Shown: positions 43,649 through 52,626, numbered from the stretch's first letter. The stretch is 64,000 nucleotides of DNA from Phycisphaerae bacterium (GCA_028279405.1 JANQNU010000064.1:1-64000), one strand, 5' to 3'. The notes: generated from the sequence alone by a model not told the origin. Numbers and translations: made by a program.

Positions 43649-43756
43649 CGGGCGATCGCCGGCAGCCCGGCCGAGACAATCGGGACGCGGTTGGGGTATC
43701 CTGGCGCACTCGTCGGGCCGTCGGATTCAGGCGGCTCTCGGAAGCAAAATGACGCT

Positions 43757-44839
43757 ATGGATGCCGCCGTGACTCGGTTCGTGATTTCTTTTTTGACACT
43801 CATTAGCGTGGCCGTTGCTGCCAAGCTGCTGTTCGGCGACGTTGTGCCGCTCGTGTTTCGGCGACTACGGCGACAACCGGCGGCCGACGGCGCGCCTGCC
43901 GGTCCGGGCGTGGCAGGCGACGCGTTGGCGGATTCGACGCCCGTGGCGCGCACGAAGTGGGCGGGGTTCGTCTGGGAGACGTTCGTTCTCGTACCGACGA
44001 TCACGGTGTTGATCACGCTTGCGATCGTTCTGGTCATGCGCTGGACTGGGGTATTCGAGAGCTTCTACTTCCGTCCGTCGGTTCGCGACTACGGTCAGCA
44101 GACCAAGCTCGCGATCGACTACGAGGACGTTACGTTTCACAGTGCCGACGGGACGCGCTTGCACGGGTGGTGGATTCCCGCCAAAGGGGATCGGGTCGCG
44201 ACGGTCGTTCATTTTCACGGCAGCGATCGCAACATCACCTACACTGTCCGCAACGTCCATTGGCTGACGGCGAGCGGTTTTGACGTGTTCGTGTTCGATT
44301 ATCGCGGCTATGGGCGTTCCGCAGGACGACCGTCACACGCCGACCTGGTCGCCGACGGCGTGGCGGCGATTCAGTACGCACGGGAGCGGATCGGAGAGGC
44401 CGGCAGGCTTTGCCTGTGGGGCCAGAGCATGGGGGGGCAGTTGGCGATCGTCGCGACGGACCAGGCGGGTCGGCAGGGGGTGCGAGCAATCGTCGCTGAA
44501 GCCACCTATGCCCGCCATACGCTGCACATTGCCGACAAACTGAGCGCGATGGGGCCGCTGTGGATGCTGCAATGGGCAGCGTTCCTGGCCGCGAGCGACA
44601 CGCATTCGGCGGAGCCGGTCGTGGGTCGGCTCGAGGATATCGCCTTGCTGTTCGTGCACGGAACGCAGGATCGGGGCGTGTTTCCCTATCATAGCGATCG
44701 GCTTTTCGGTGCCGCCGACGGAGCCAGGGAAATCTGGCGGATCGACGGCGGAAGACATTTGGACGCCTTCCGAGATGAGACGCAGCGCACGCGGCTCGTC
44801 GACTACCTGCGCCGTACACTCGACGTGGATGGGCACTGA
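43757..44839 (+). CDS. Membrane-anchored alpha/beta hydrolase
   Basis: About 360 residues. ATG 43757 is taken because the first membrane segment (FVISFLTLISVAVAAKLLF) begins soon after; the frame extends upstream through the previous gene as a shadow. A second membrane segment is VPTITVLITLAIVLVMRW. The soluble domain has the alpha/beta hydrolase fold: FHGSDRNITYTVRNVH (oxyanion region), nucleophile elbow GQSMGGQ with its Ser, HGTQDRGVFPYHSDRLF with the likely Asp, and GGRHLDAF with the catalytic His. The family includes esterases and peptidases such as BEM46-type proteins; substrate unknown. It stands between the dockerin gene and the heme kinase. Confidence 0.8.
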   Translation: MDAAVTRFVISFLTLISVAVAAKLLFGDVVPLVFRRLRRQPAADGAPAGPGVAGDALADSTPVARTKWAGFVWETFVLVPTITVLITLAIVLVMRWTGVFESFYFRPSVRDYGQQTKLAIDYEDVTFHSADGTRLHGWWIPAKGDRVATVVHFHGSDRNITYTVRNVHWLTASGFDVFVFDYRGYGRSAGRPSHADLVADGVAAIQYARERIGEAGRLCLWGQSMGGQLAIVATDQAGRQGVRAIVAEATYARHTLHIADKLSAMGPLWMLQWAAFLAASDTHSAEPVVGRLEDIALLFVHGTQDRGVFPYHSDRLFGAADGAREIWRIDGGRHLDAFRDETQRTRLVDYLRRTLDVDGH

Positions 44840-44881
44840 GCGGCCCGTTTTGGCGCCGAATTGGTCTCGGGGCCCCTTTGG

Positions 44882-44901
44882 TGTAACGCGCTCACGTTAC
44901 A
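44882..44901. repeat. Inverted repeat abutting the heme-sensor kinase start
   Basis: TGTAACG (44882-44888) and CGTTACA (44895-44901) are perfect 7-bp arms around a 6-base centre, ending one base before the ATG at 44902. If the true start is 44965, it lies in the promoter region and could be an operator. Confidence 0.5.
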
Positions 44902-46878
44902 ATGAGTAGGGGCCGCCGTCCGGCGGTCGAATCGATACAACTCGAGGTTCGGACCGCGCGGAGTATGGTTGATCAGGCCTGTCCCACGTCCTCGGCGTTG
45001 CGCTGCTTTGCGGTCGGTGACCTGACCGAGGATGAATACGATCAGATCTCCCGGCATCTTTCGGACTGCGACCGGTGCCGAGACGCGCTGAGCGCGCAGG
45101 ATGATCACGCTGACGTCCTGGTTAGGGATCTCGGTGGTTTGCCAGCCGAATGCGACGGTTCTGCGGATATTCCTCCAGCTTTGCTGCATGCCGCCCAGCG
45201 GGCGGTTCTCGATGATACGACCGTGGGCGACGGAGCGGCGCTGGTGGTCGATGCCGGCCGGAAGATCGCGCAATCGCTGGCGAGCGGTCCGGTGCGGCTC
45301 GACCGCTTCGAGCTGCTCGACGAGATCGGTGTCGGCTCTTTCGGGTACGTCTTTCGGGCGCGGGACACGAAGCTGGATCGGATCGTTGCGATCAAGGTGC
45401 AACGTGTGGGCGATCTCGACCCTGGGGAGGGGACGGACCGTTTCCTGCGCGAGGCGCGTAGCACGGCGCAATTCGCGCACCCGAACATCGTGTCGCTGTA
45501 CGACACGGGGCGTACGGAAGACGGCGCGCTCTATCTGGTCAGCGAATTCGTAGAGGGCCGAACGTTGGAGCGTGAGATGCGCGACCGGCGTTTTGGCCCG
45601 CATACGGCGGCGGATCTGGTGGCGGAGATCGCGACGACGCTCCATTACGCTCACACGCACGGTGTGATCCACCGCGACATCAAGCCTTCGAACATCATGA
45701 TTGACGCGGCGGGACGACCACATATCACCGATTTCGGGTTGGCCAAGCGTGACGCGAGCGAGGTTACGGTGACGGCGGATGGCGAGATCATGGGGACGCC
45801 GGCCTACATGTCGCCGGAACAAGCGAGCGGCAAGTCGCACCACGTCGATGCGCGGAGTGAGGTCTTCAGTCTCGGGATCATTCTCTACGAGTTGTTGACG
45901 CACGAACGCCCGTTTCAGGGTAATCGGCGGATGCTCGTGATGCAGGTGCTGGAGGAGGATCCGCGTCCGCCGCGCAAGCTGGACGACAAGATTCCGCGCG
46001 ATCTGGAGACCATCTGCCTCAAGGCGATGGCCAAGACGCCGCAGCGACGGTACGACTCGGCCCAGGCGCTGGCGGACGATCTTCGGCGCTGGCAGCGTGG
46101 TGTGCCGATTCACGCGCGACCGGTCGGGCCGGTCGGGCGCCTCTGGCGCTGGTGCCGTCGGAATCCGGTTGCTGCGAGCTTGCTCGTCGCAGTGGTGCTC
46201 GGTGCGGTGGTGGGGTTGCGGCACCTCTCCGCGCTTTCGCACGAACTGGTGCGCATGGCGGCCGCGGACAGTTCGACGGAGATCGCGCGGATTCTCGAGA
46301 TCGTGACCGCTCAGTACAGCGACAAAATCGTGCAGCGTGTCGGTCATCACGGAATCGCTGCGACGTTCGACTACGCGCATCGCGACGGTGCCATTCCGTT
46401 GCCGGCGACACTCCTGACCGAGCTGGCGTGCGAAGTGAGCGTCGGCAAGGAGGGTATGCAAGTCCGGCACTATAGCGACCATCCGTTCCGCATCGCGGGG
46501 CGCAGCGGTCCTCCGGATGCCTTTGCGGCGGCCGCGCTGGCCAAGTTGCGCGAACGGCCCGAGAAGCCCATCGTACACCTCGACGAAGATTCGGACGGCC
46601 ACTCGGTCATGCGTTTCGTAAGCGCACGCATCATGCAGCAGAGTTGCGTCGAGTGTCACAACGCACATCCGGCGAGCACCAAACGCGATTGGAAGGTGGG
46701 TGACGTGCGGGGCGCACTGGAAATCACTCGGCCGCTCAAGCATTATCGTGCCCGGATCGATCACGGTTTGCGCGGGACGTTCTTGTTGGTGGGTGGCGTG
46801 CTGGCGGTAATGCTGGGTGTCACGGGTGTGATGTTGTTTCTTGGAAATCGGCGGCGCGGTGAGCGATTCGCGAGATAG
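44902..46878 (+). CDS. Ser/Thr kinase with anti-sigma-like zinc finger and periplasmic Tll0287-like heme domain
   Basis: A 658-residue protein; ATG 44902 is followed by an alternative ATG 44965 (MVDQACPTSS), neither with a good ribosome site. Using 44965 numbering: residues 14-38 contain a HLSDCDRC zinc finger (H31, C35, C38) like anti-sigma factors; the kinase spans 115-378, with GVGSFGYV, VAIKVQ (Lys 144), HRDIKPSN (236-243) and DFGLAK (256-261); a membrane helix is at about 402-418; a soluble domain of about 180 residues carries TELACEVS, MRFVSARIMQQSC and the CxxCH heme-c motif CVECH (561-565) then VRGALEI, matching the Tll0287-like/DUF3365 sensor; a second membrane helix is at about 604-626. 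It overlaps the next ECF sigma gene by 20 bases. This would be a redox- or ligand-sensing kinase that controls that factor. Confidence 0.85.
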   Translation: MSRGRRPAVESIQLEVRTARSMVDQACPTSSALRCFAVGDLTEDEYDQISRHLSDCDRCRDALSAQDDHADVLVRDLGGLPAECDGSADIPPALLHAAQRAVLDDTTVGDGAALVVDAGRKIAQSLASGPVRLDRFELLDEIGVGSFGYVFRARDTKLDRIVAIKVQRVGDLDPGEGTDRFLREARSTAQFAHPNIVSLYDTGRTEDGALYLVSEFVEGRTLEREMRDRRFGPHTAADLVAEIATTLHYAHTHGVIHRDIKPSNIMIDAAGRPHITDFGLAKRDASEVTVTADGEIMGTPAYMSPEQASGKSHHVDARSEVFSLGIILYELLTHERPFQGNRRMLVMQVLEEDPRPPRKLDDKIPRDLETICLKAMAKTPQRRYDSAQALADDLRRWQRGVPIHARPVGPVGRLWRWCRRNPVAASLLVAVVLGAVVGLRHLSALSHELVRMAAADSSTEIARILEIVTAQYSDKIVQRVGHHGIAATFDYAHRDGAIPLPATLLTELACEVSVGKEGMQVRHYSDHPFRIAGRSGPPDAFAAAALAKLRERPEKPIVHLDEDSDGHSVMRFVSARIMQQSCVECHNAHPASTKRDWKVGDVRGALEITRPLKHYRARIDHGLRGTFLLVGGVLAVMLGVTGVMLFLGNRRRGERFAR

Positions 46879-47479
46879 ACGGAACGACCGGCAAACCGCC
46901 TCGCTGGGAACGTCGCGCACGCTGCTGGCGCGCGCCCGGGCGCGCGACGGCGACGCGTGGCGGCAGCTGATCGACCTGTATGCGCCTCTGGTGCTGCACT
47001 GGTGTCGGCGGGCGCGCGTGCCGTCGGAAGAAATGCCCGATCTATTTCAGGAGGTGTTCGCGGCCGCGGCACGTGGGCTACCGTCGTTTCGGAAGACGAA
47101 GGCCCGGGACACGTTTCGGGGCTGGCTGCGGACGATTGCGCGGAACAAGATCAGCGATCATTTTCGTCGTCGCGTCCCGCGCGGCGTCGGTGGCAGCGAA
47201 GCGCTGCTCCGCATCTCACAACTCGCCGAACCGCCGGCGCTCGAGGTGGATTCTGCCGCCGACCGGCCCATCGAGATCGAGTTGCTACAGCGCGCCCTGG
47301 CGCGGACCCGTCCGCATTTCCAGGCGCAAACGTGGCAGGCGTTCTGGCGCACCGTCGTCGACGGGCAGTCCGCCGTGGATGTCGCCGTCGAGCTATCGCT
47401 TTCGCCGGGGGCGGTGCGGGTCGCGAAGTCACGCGTGTTGCATCGCTTGCGATCCGAACTGGCGGACCTGCCGGAATAA
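46859..47479 (+). CDS. ECF-type RNA polymerase sigma factor (coupled to heme-sensor kinase)
   Basis: About 206 residues. GTG 46859 lies within the end of the kinase gene (20-base overlap), so translation is coupled; a TTG at 46841 is an alternative. Region 2: WRQLIDLYAPLVLHWCRRAR, EMPDLFQEVFAAAARG, DTFRGWLRTIARNKISDHFR. Region 4 near the C-terminus: FQAQTWQAFWRTVVDGQSAV and LSLSPGAVRVAKSRVLHRLR. It is the downstream partner of the kinase that carries an anti-sigma-like zinc finger, which suggests the kinase binds this factor directly. That is inference. Confidence 0.85.
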   Translation: MSDSRDRRNDRQTASLGTSRTLLARARARDGDAWRQLIDLYAPLVLHWCRRARVPSEEMPDLFQEVFAAAARGLPSFRKTKARDTFRGWLRTIARNKISDHFRRRVPRGVGGSEALLRISQLAEPPALEVDSAADRPIEIELLQRALARTRPHFQAQTWQAFWRTVVDGQSAVDVAVELSLSPGAVRVAKSRVLHRLRSELADLPE

Positions 47480-47634
47480 GCGGTGGCTCCGATAAACACC
47501 TGTAGCAACATGTGAGCGCTGATCGGGGCGCTCATCCTCCCGCCTTGTAACGCGCGCGCGATATATCCAGTGAACCCAGTTGGGCTGACGTCCGTTCCTC
47601 GTTGATCGCCCGGGAATCCCGGGTGGGAGGTCTC

Positions 47635-49155
47635 ATGGTGCGCCGTGCGAGAGTCAGTGATCCTTCGGTGGGGGCATCCGTGGCTGCGCCGCAACCGGAT
47701 GGCGGCCTATTCCATACGCGCTACGCGTCCTTGGCGCGCAACACCATCGACTACTGGATGCTGCCGGACGATCCGGAAATGACCGAACGGCGAGTGTGGT
47801 CCGCGATCGAACGTGCGCCGCGACTGGCAGACGCGTCGTTGCAGGTGTACGTGCATGTGCCGTTTTGCGCGCAACGCTGCCGGTTCTGCGCGTTCTCGGG
47901 CGGCAACACGCTGGATTTCAAGCAGGCCGAGCGGTACACGCGCCTGGTCGCGCTGCAGGTGCGCGACCTGCTCGAGCGGACGCAGATGAAAGGGCATCCG
48001 ATTCGTTCGATCAACATCGGCGGCGGGAGTCCCGATCTGGTCGGCTCCCACATCGACTACCTGCTTCGCGCGCTCCGCGATCTGCCCGGATGTACGGACG
48101 ATACGGAGGTTGCGGTCGAGTTCACGTTGAGCACCGTCTCGCGTGCGTTCATCGACGCTTTGGCGCGCTACCATGTCACCAAAGCCTCTTTCGGCGTTCA
48201 GACCCTCGACACGAAGGTTCGCGGCTACATGCGGCAGCCGCGGAGCTTGCGACACCTCGAGCGGGTACTCGATTGGATCGACGGACGAGTTCCGGTGGTG
48301 AATGCCGACCTGATCACGGGTTTGCCGGGACAGAACCTTCGCACGGCACAGCGCGATCTGCAAGAACTGATGGACGACCCGCGCATCAATTGCATTAGTT
48401 CCTATCTGCTGACACCGGCGGCGGCGCCGTCACTGCTCGCCGGTCTCGCCACTGGCGACTTACCGCCGACGGCGAGTGCACCCGAGCAGGCGCTCATGCG
48501 ACTGCACACCTACGGCACGTTGCAGCGCAGTGGCTGGATCCGTCGTGGGACAAACACGTATGTTCGCACCGATGGTCTCGATCCGCGCATCCTGGCGCGG
48601 CTCGCCGGCAACGAGTGTATCGGGGCCAGTCATTACGAGGCGTTCCTGATCGCCGCCGGTCCGCAGGCGATCTCCTATCTGCCCGGGGCGCGCGTCGAGA
48701 ATGCCGTCAACATCGATCGTTGGCTGACGGCAATGGAAGCGGGCGAACATCCCTTTCATCTGCCGAAATGCAGTGATCTCGCGCAGCGCGACACGGCACT
48801 TTGGGCATTTCCATTGCGATGGGAAGGGTTGTCGCAGGCGCGTTTCGATCGCATGCGGACCAGCAACGCCATCACCGGCACGCAGTTGGAGACGCTCGCG
48901 GGGCTGGAACGCGAGGGCCTCGTAGTACACAGCAGCAAGGGGTACGAATTGTCGCTCCTGGGTGAGGTGTTCATGGGACATCTCGTGCACGATCTCAAAC
49001 AGGATGCCGGTCGGCAGGCTGTGGACGACTACGTGGAAGAGGGGCACGTGCTCGGCAAGGCGATCTCGGCCGGTAGCGTCGTTGATTCGAACCGGGCCAA
49101 CGATCGTCAGGTGACCCTCTCGCTGCTGAATGCGGGGCGGCCGACCGATGGTTGA
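47635..49155 (+). CDS. HemN-like radical SAM protein of unknown substrate
   Basis: About 506 residues. ATG 47635 has GGGAGG at 47625-47630; a GTG codon at 47638 has better spacing. The radical SAM cluster is FCAQRCRFC (C-x3-C-x2-C) inside YVHVPFCAQRCRFCAFSGG, very close to the HemN/HemW YxHxPFC motif. Other family blocks: INIGGGSPDLV, VEFTLSTVSR, SFGVQTLD, VNADLITGLPGQ. The C-terminal region has a winged-helix-like part, GTQLETLAGLEREGLVVHSS, as in HemN. Coproporphyrinogen oxidase, HemW-type heme chaperone or HutW/ChuW-type heme-degrading activity are all possible. Its stop overlaps the start of the MFS gene. Confidence 0.82.
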   Translation: MVRRARVSDPSVGASVAAPQPDGGLFHTRYASLARNTIDYWMLPDDPEMTERRVWSAIERAPRLADASLQVYVHVPFCAQRCRFCAFSGGNTLDFKQAERYTRLVALQVRDLLERTQMKGHPIRSINIGGGSPDLVGSHIDYLLRALRDLPGCTDDTEVAVEFTLSTVSRAFIDALARYHVTKASFGVQTLDTKVRGYMRQPRSLRHLERVLDWIDGRVPVVNADLITGLPGQNLRTAQRDLQELMDDPRINCISSYLLTPAAAPSLLAGLATGDLPPTASAPEQALMRLHTYGTLQRSGWIRRGTNTYVRTDGLDPRILARLAGNECIGASHYEAFLIAAGPQAISYLPGARVENAVNIDRWLTAMEAGEHPFHLPKCSDLAQRDTALWAFPLRWEGLSQARFDRMRTSNAITGTQLETLAGLEREGLVVHSSKGYELSLLGEVFMGHLVHDLKQDAGRQAVDDYVEEGHVLGKAISAGSVVDSNRANDRQVTLSLLNAGRPTDG

Positions 49156-50374
49156 GAAGTTTCGGCGGTTGCCCAAAGCACTCTACTTTCTGTTTGCGGG
49201 GACAGCGATCACGCGCCTTGGCGCGTTCGTCTTCCCCTACCTGACCATATACCTCACGCAGGCGCGCGGCTACGGCGTCGACCAGGTCGGTCTGATTCTC
49301 TCTGTCGGAAGCGTCGGTCTGTTGCTCGGGAATCTGGCCGGCGGTTGGTTGACCGACCACTGGCGCCGCAAGACTACCCTCGTACTGGCGCTGCTGCTGA
49401 ACGCGTGCGGATTCGCGGCCCTGGCCGGCCACTACGAGTCCGGCTGGGCGTACGCCGGCTTTCTGCTGCTGGGGTACTTTGGTTCCGGGATGTTCGCGCC
49501 CGCCGCCAACACCGTCGTTGCCGACCTGGCGCCGGTGGAGGTTCGGCCGTTCGCCTATACCGTAAACTATGTTTGCATCAATCTCGGTATGGGTCTGGGA
49601 CCGCTGATCGGCGGTTTTCTGGCGACGTATTCATATCACTGGATTTTTGTCGGCGACGTCACAACATCGCTCGTCTGCGCCGGTTTGATCGCTGTCGGCG
49701 TGTCAACGTCCGTTCCACAGACGCGGAGCACGACGGCGCGCGAGTCGAGTCGGAGTCGCACGCTGATGGTGTGGCACCGCCACCCGCTCGTCTTTGCCTT
49801 CTGCCTTGCGTTCTTCTTCATGATCGCGCCGCTCATGGGGTTGGAGTACGCCGTTCCGCTCCTGGTGAAGACCGTCTTCCTGGAAAGTCTGACCTACGTG
49901 GGGGTCGTCTATACGATCAACGCGGCCTGTATCCTCTCGCTCAGCTTTCTCGTAGAGCGGCTGATTCGTGGCCGAAACGAGTTTCTGATGATGGCGACGG
50001 CGGGGCTTCTCTGGGCGACCGGACTGGTCATCCTGCTGACGGGTTTTTCGTTGATCGCGTTGTTGTGCTGCACGGTTGTCTGGACGATCGGCGAGATCAT
50101 CGCTTCGATCACTGTGCCCTCGTTCATCGCGCGCCACGTGGCGCCGGAGGTCAAAGGGCGCTTCATGGCGTTGAATGATGTCGTACGAAGCCTGGCCGGA
50201 ATTGTGGCACCGATCGGGCTCGGATTCCTGTGGGCGCGGCACGGTGCCGTTGTCGTGACCGCCGTGCTCGCTGCGCTGCCGGCGGCGGGCGTTGTTTGCT
50301 ACCTCGTCATGCTGCTCGTCACCGCGCAACCGAGGCGTGCGTTCGTGGTCCGGTCGATCGGGGTCGAGTCGTGA
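49148..50374 (+). CDS. MFS transporter
   Basis: A 408-residue membrane protein with about twelve hydrophobic segments. ATG 49148 overlaps the radical SAM stop by 8 bases. MFS signatures: TRLGAFVFPYLTIYLT in helix 1, GNLAGGWLTDHWRRK in the loop after helix 2 (the conserved D-x-x-x-R/K-R/K motif), GMFAPAANTVVADL in helix 4. It resembles drug/metabolite exporters of the YajR/MDR type. The GTGA junction with the next gene indicates coupling, so the transporter is the middle of a three-gene operon with the radical SAM protein and a DUF418 protein. It may export the product of the radical SAM enzyme. Confidence 0.85.
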   Translation: MVEKFRRLPKALYFLFAGTAITRLGAFVFPYLTIYLTQARGYGVDQVGLILSVGSVGLLLGNLAGGWLTDHWRRKTTLVLALLLNACGFAALAGHYESGWAYAGFLLLGYFGSGMFAPAANTVVADLAPVEVRPFAYTVNYVCINLGMGLGPLIGGFLATYSYHWIFVGDVTTSLVCAGLIAVGVSTSVPQTRSTTARESSRSRTLMVWHRHPLVFAFCLAFFFMIAPLMGLEYAVPLLVKTVFLESLTYVGVVYTINAACILSLSFLVERLIRGRNEFLMMATAGLLWATGLVILLTGFSLIALLCCTVVWTIGEIIASITVPSFIARHVAPEVKGRFMALNDVVRSLAGIVAPIGLGFLWARHGAVVVTAVLAALPAAGVVCYLVMLLVTAQPRRAFVVRSIGVES

Positions 50375-51648
50375 GACGTGAGTCGAACCTCCAGCCGGTG
50401 GCGCCGGTCGAGCGAGTCGTCGCGCTCGACGCCATGCGTGGCGTAGCGTTGCTGGGAATCTTGCTGGTCAACACGAGTTGGTTCACCGGGTACGCGGTCC
50501 TGACCCCCGAGCAGCAAGCGGCGCTCGGAACACCCGGTATCGATGCCACCGTGAGTCGTTGGATACACGTGCTGGTAGACGGCAAGTTCTGGTCGCTCTT
50601 TGCACTGCTGTTCGGGGCGAGCGCGGCGCTGCAATTCGATCGTGCGCGGGCGCAAGGCGTCGAGCCGGAGGGTCTCTTCCTCCGGCGGGCTGCCGGGTTG
50701 GCACTGATCGGGGGCGTCCACGCCGTGTTTGTCTGGTTCGGGGACATCCTCAGCCTATATGCGTTGGTAGCCGTGGCGGTCCCGTTGTTCTGGCGCGCTT
50801 CCGGCCGGGTGCTGCTGGGCTGGTCGGTGATTTTTCTGGTGGCGCCGATCGTTCAAGGAGCACTCTGGCTGACGATCGATCGGCTCGTCCACGATCCGAG
50901 TGTGCCGCGCGTCGACCCGGGGTACGGTCCGTCGGAGTTGTTGGCGCACTTTGCAGAGGGCACCTACGCGCGAGCGTTCGCGGCGAATCAGGCGTTCCTG
51001 ATTGAACGCTGGTATCTCGCGGTCTACGAAGGACGTTTGTTCAAGCTACTGGGTATGTTTCTATTGGGGCTCTGGGCCATCCGTTGCGGCCTCGTTCGAG
51101 GCGTCGGCGGGAATCTGCTCCGGCGGGTTTTCAGCTGGGGTCTGTTGGTCGGGCTCCCCTTGAACATGCTGGTCGTCCAGCAGGCGGTCGCGCTCCGCCC
51201 GCCGTCGGTGGCCGGCTGGGTGGTGAGCGTTCTCGGTGCGGTAGGCGTGCCGGCGTTGTGTCTCGCGTACGCTGCCGGATTGACGCTTTGGATCGACACG
51301 CCGTTCGGTCGGCGGTGCCTGACGGTGCTTGTGCCGGCCGGTCGCATGTCGTTGACGAACTATGTCGTCCACTCGGTTGTCGGCGTATCCGTCTGCTACG
51401 GGTGTGGCCTCGGGTGCTGGGGGCGGATCGGGTCCGCATGGTCCGTGGTGTTCGTCGGCTTGCTGTTCGGTCTGCAGGTCTGGGGGAGTATCTGGTGGCT
51501 GGGCACTTTTCGCCACGGACCGCTGGAGTGGGTCTGGCGCTGCTTGGCCTACGGTGGCCCCGTGCCGTTGAGGCGTGGTTCGTCGCGGGCCCCGGAGCGT
51601 GTGCTGCAACCCGTACGTTCGAGTGCCATGGACAAGTCCGAGCCTTGA
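50371..51648 (+). CDS. DUF418 integral membrane protein
   Basis: About 425 residues; GTG 50371 overlaps the MFS stop. Features of DUF418 (YeiB-type): RVVALDAMRGVALLGILLVN at the start, FWSLFALLFGASAALQFDRA, LRRAAGLALIGGVHAVF, and C-terminal GRMSLTNYVVHSVVGVSVCY then WWLGTFRHGPLEWVWRCLAY. Eight to ten membrane segments. Family function is unknown but members are often linked to surface or acyl transfer. Third gene of the operon. Confidence 0.85.
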   Translation: MRRESNLQPVAPVERVVALDAMRGVALLGILLVNTSWFTGYAVLTPEQQAALGTPGIDATVSRWIHVLVDGKFWSLFALLFGASAALQFDRARAQGVEPEGLFLRRAAGLALIGGVHAVFVWFGDILSLYALVAVAVPLFWRASGRVLLGWSVIFLVAPIVQGALWLTIDRLVHDPSVPRVDPGYGPSELLAHFAEGTYARAFAANQAFLIERWYLAVYEGRLFKLLGMFLLGLWAIRCGLVRGVGGNLLRRVFSWGLLVGLPLNMLVVQQAVALRPPSVAGWVVSVLGAVGVPALCLAYAAGLTLWIDTPFGRRCLTVLVPAGRMSLTNYVVHSVVGVSVCYGCGLGCWGRIGSAWSVVFVGLLFGLQVWGSIWWLGTFRHGPLEWVWRCLAYGGPVPLRRGSSRAPERVLQPVRSSAMDKSEP

Positions 51649-52080
51649 TGTGGTGTGGATCTGCGGATACGAGCTCGCTACCGTCCAGACATCACGAGAA
51701 TCTGATATCGAGGTGAAGGCATGCGGGCCGTCGAGTGTTTCAACGGAAGGCCCATGAGACCGTCTTCGAGCGGGCCCTTTCGTCGGTCCGATAGTTGTTT
51801 CGATTTCGTGCTCTGCCATGAAATAAAGGTAACATCCCGCCACTGAATACCCGATCGTGCCTATGGCGGTCTGACTTCGGCAAGCACCCGGGGCTCTGCC
51901 ATCGAAAACGTGTCCCCGCAGGGCCCTGGGATACGCTCGTTGCGAAAAGATCGTGACCATGTCGGGCGGGGCATGCTGTAAACCGTACGCTTGCTTTGGT
52001 TCCGCGCGAACAAGACGCGCTACCGCAAGGGGGGGCAAGTCGCCCGTACTGGTTCGAGCAAACAAGTCAGGAGATCCGAA
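51649..52080. other. Intergenic region between DUF418 and H-NOX genes
   Basis: No gene was found in these 432 bases. There is a possible terminator (51747-51781) and little else; no strong promoter for the H-NOX gene was recognised. Confidence 0.35.
51747..51781 (+). terminator. Possible terminator of the radical SAM/MFS/DUF418 operon
   Basis: AAGGCCC (51747-51753) can pair with GGGCCCTT (51772-51779, one bulged C), loop of about 18 bases, then a short T run. Confidence 0.4.
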
Positions 52081-52626
52081 ATGAAGGGCGTTGTTTTCAC
52101 CGAGTTCATCGAGATGGTCGAGAGTGCGTTCTCACCGGAAGTGGCTGACCGCATCATCGAGGAAACCAGTCTAGCCTCCGGCGGCGCCTATACGGCGGTT
52201 GGCACCTACGATCACGATGAGATCATTCAGTTGGTCCAGGCACTCAGCCAGGAATCCGGAGTTTCGGTCCCGGATCTGGTGCGGACTTTCGGACAACATC
52301 TCTTCGGTCGACTGGTCACCGCTTACCCGCAGTTTCTCGAGGGCGTCGAGTCAAATCTTGATTTCCTGGAACGGGTTGAAGATGTCATTCACGTCGAGGT
52401 GCGCAAGCTCTACCCTGATGCCGAGCTGCCGACGTTTGCATTCTCGAGAGTGAATCGTGATTGCCTCGAGCTGGACTACCGTTCTCCTCGGCCCTTCGCC
52501 GATTTGGCCGAAGGGCTCATTCTGGGTTGTGCCGAGCACTTCGCGGAAGAAATCGAGCTTCAACGAGAGCCCTTGACCAACGGACCGGAAACACATGTCC
52601 GCTTCACCATCACGTGCCGACACTAA
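52081..52626 (+). CDS. H-NOX heme nitric oxide/oxygen sensor
   Basis: A 181-residue soluble protein; ATG 52081 follows AGGAG (52069-52073) by seven bases. The H-NOX family is recognised by MKGVVFTEFIEMVE at the start, the proximal heme ligand His104 in EDVIHVEVRKLYP, and the YxSxR heme-propionate motif YRSPR (133-137), followed by DLAEGLILGCAEHF. No distal Tyr is obvious in the first helices, which suggests NO rather than O2 selectivity, but this needs modelling. The gene overlaps a histidine kinase by 32 bases, the standard H-NOX/HnoK arrangement. It would report NO to the kinase. No response regulator is adjacent. Confidence 0.88.
   Translation: MKGVVFTEFIEMVESAFSPEVADRIIEETSLASGGAYTAVGTYDHDEIIQLVQALSQESGVSVPDLVRTFGQHLFGRLVTAYPQFLEGVESNLDFLERVEDVIHVEVRKLYPDAELPTFAFSRVNRDCLELDYRSPRPFADLAEGLILGCAEHFAEEIELQREPLTNGPETHVRFTITCRH

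Noticed and set aside
44803-46920. 705-residue open frame on the minus strand opposite the heme-sensor kinase
   Set aside because: It is antisense to a kinase with all catalytic motifs, and its sequence is low-complexity Arg/His/Val without a fold.
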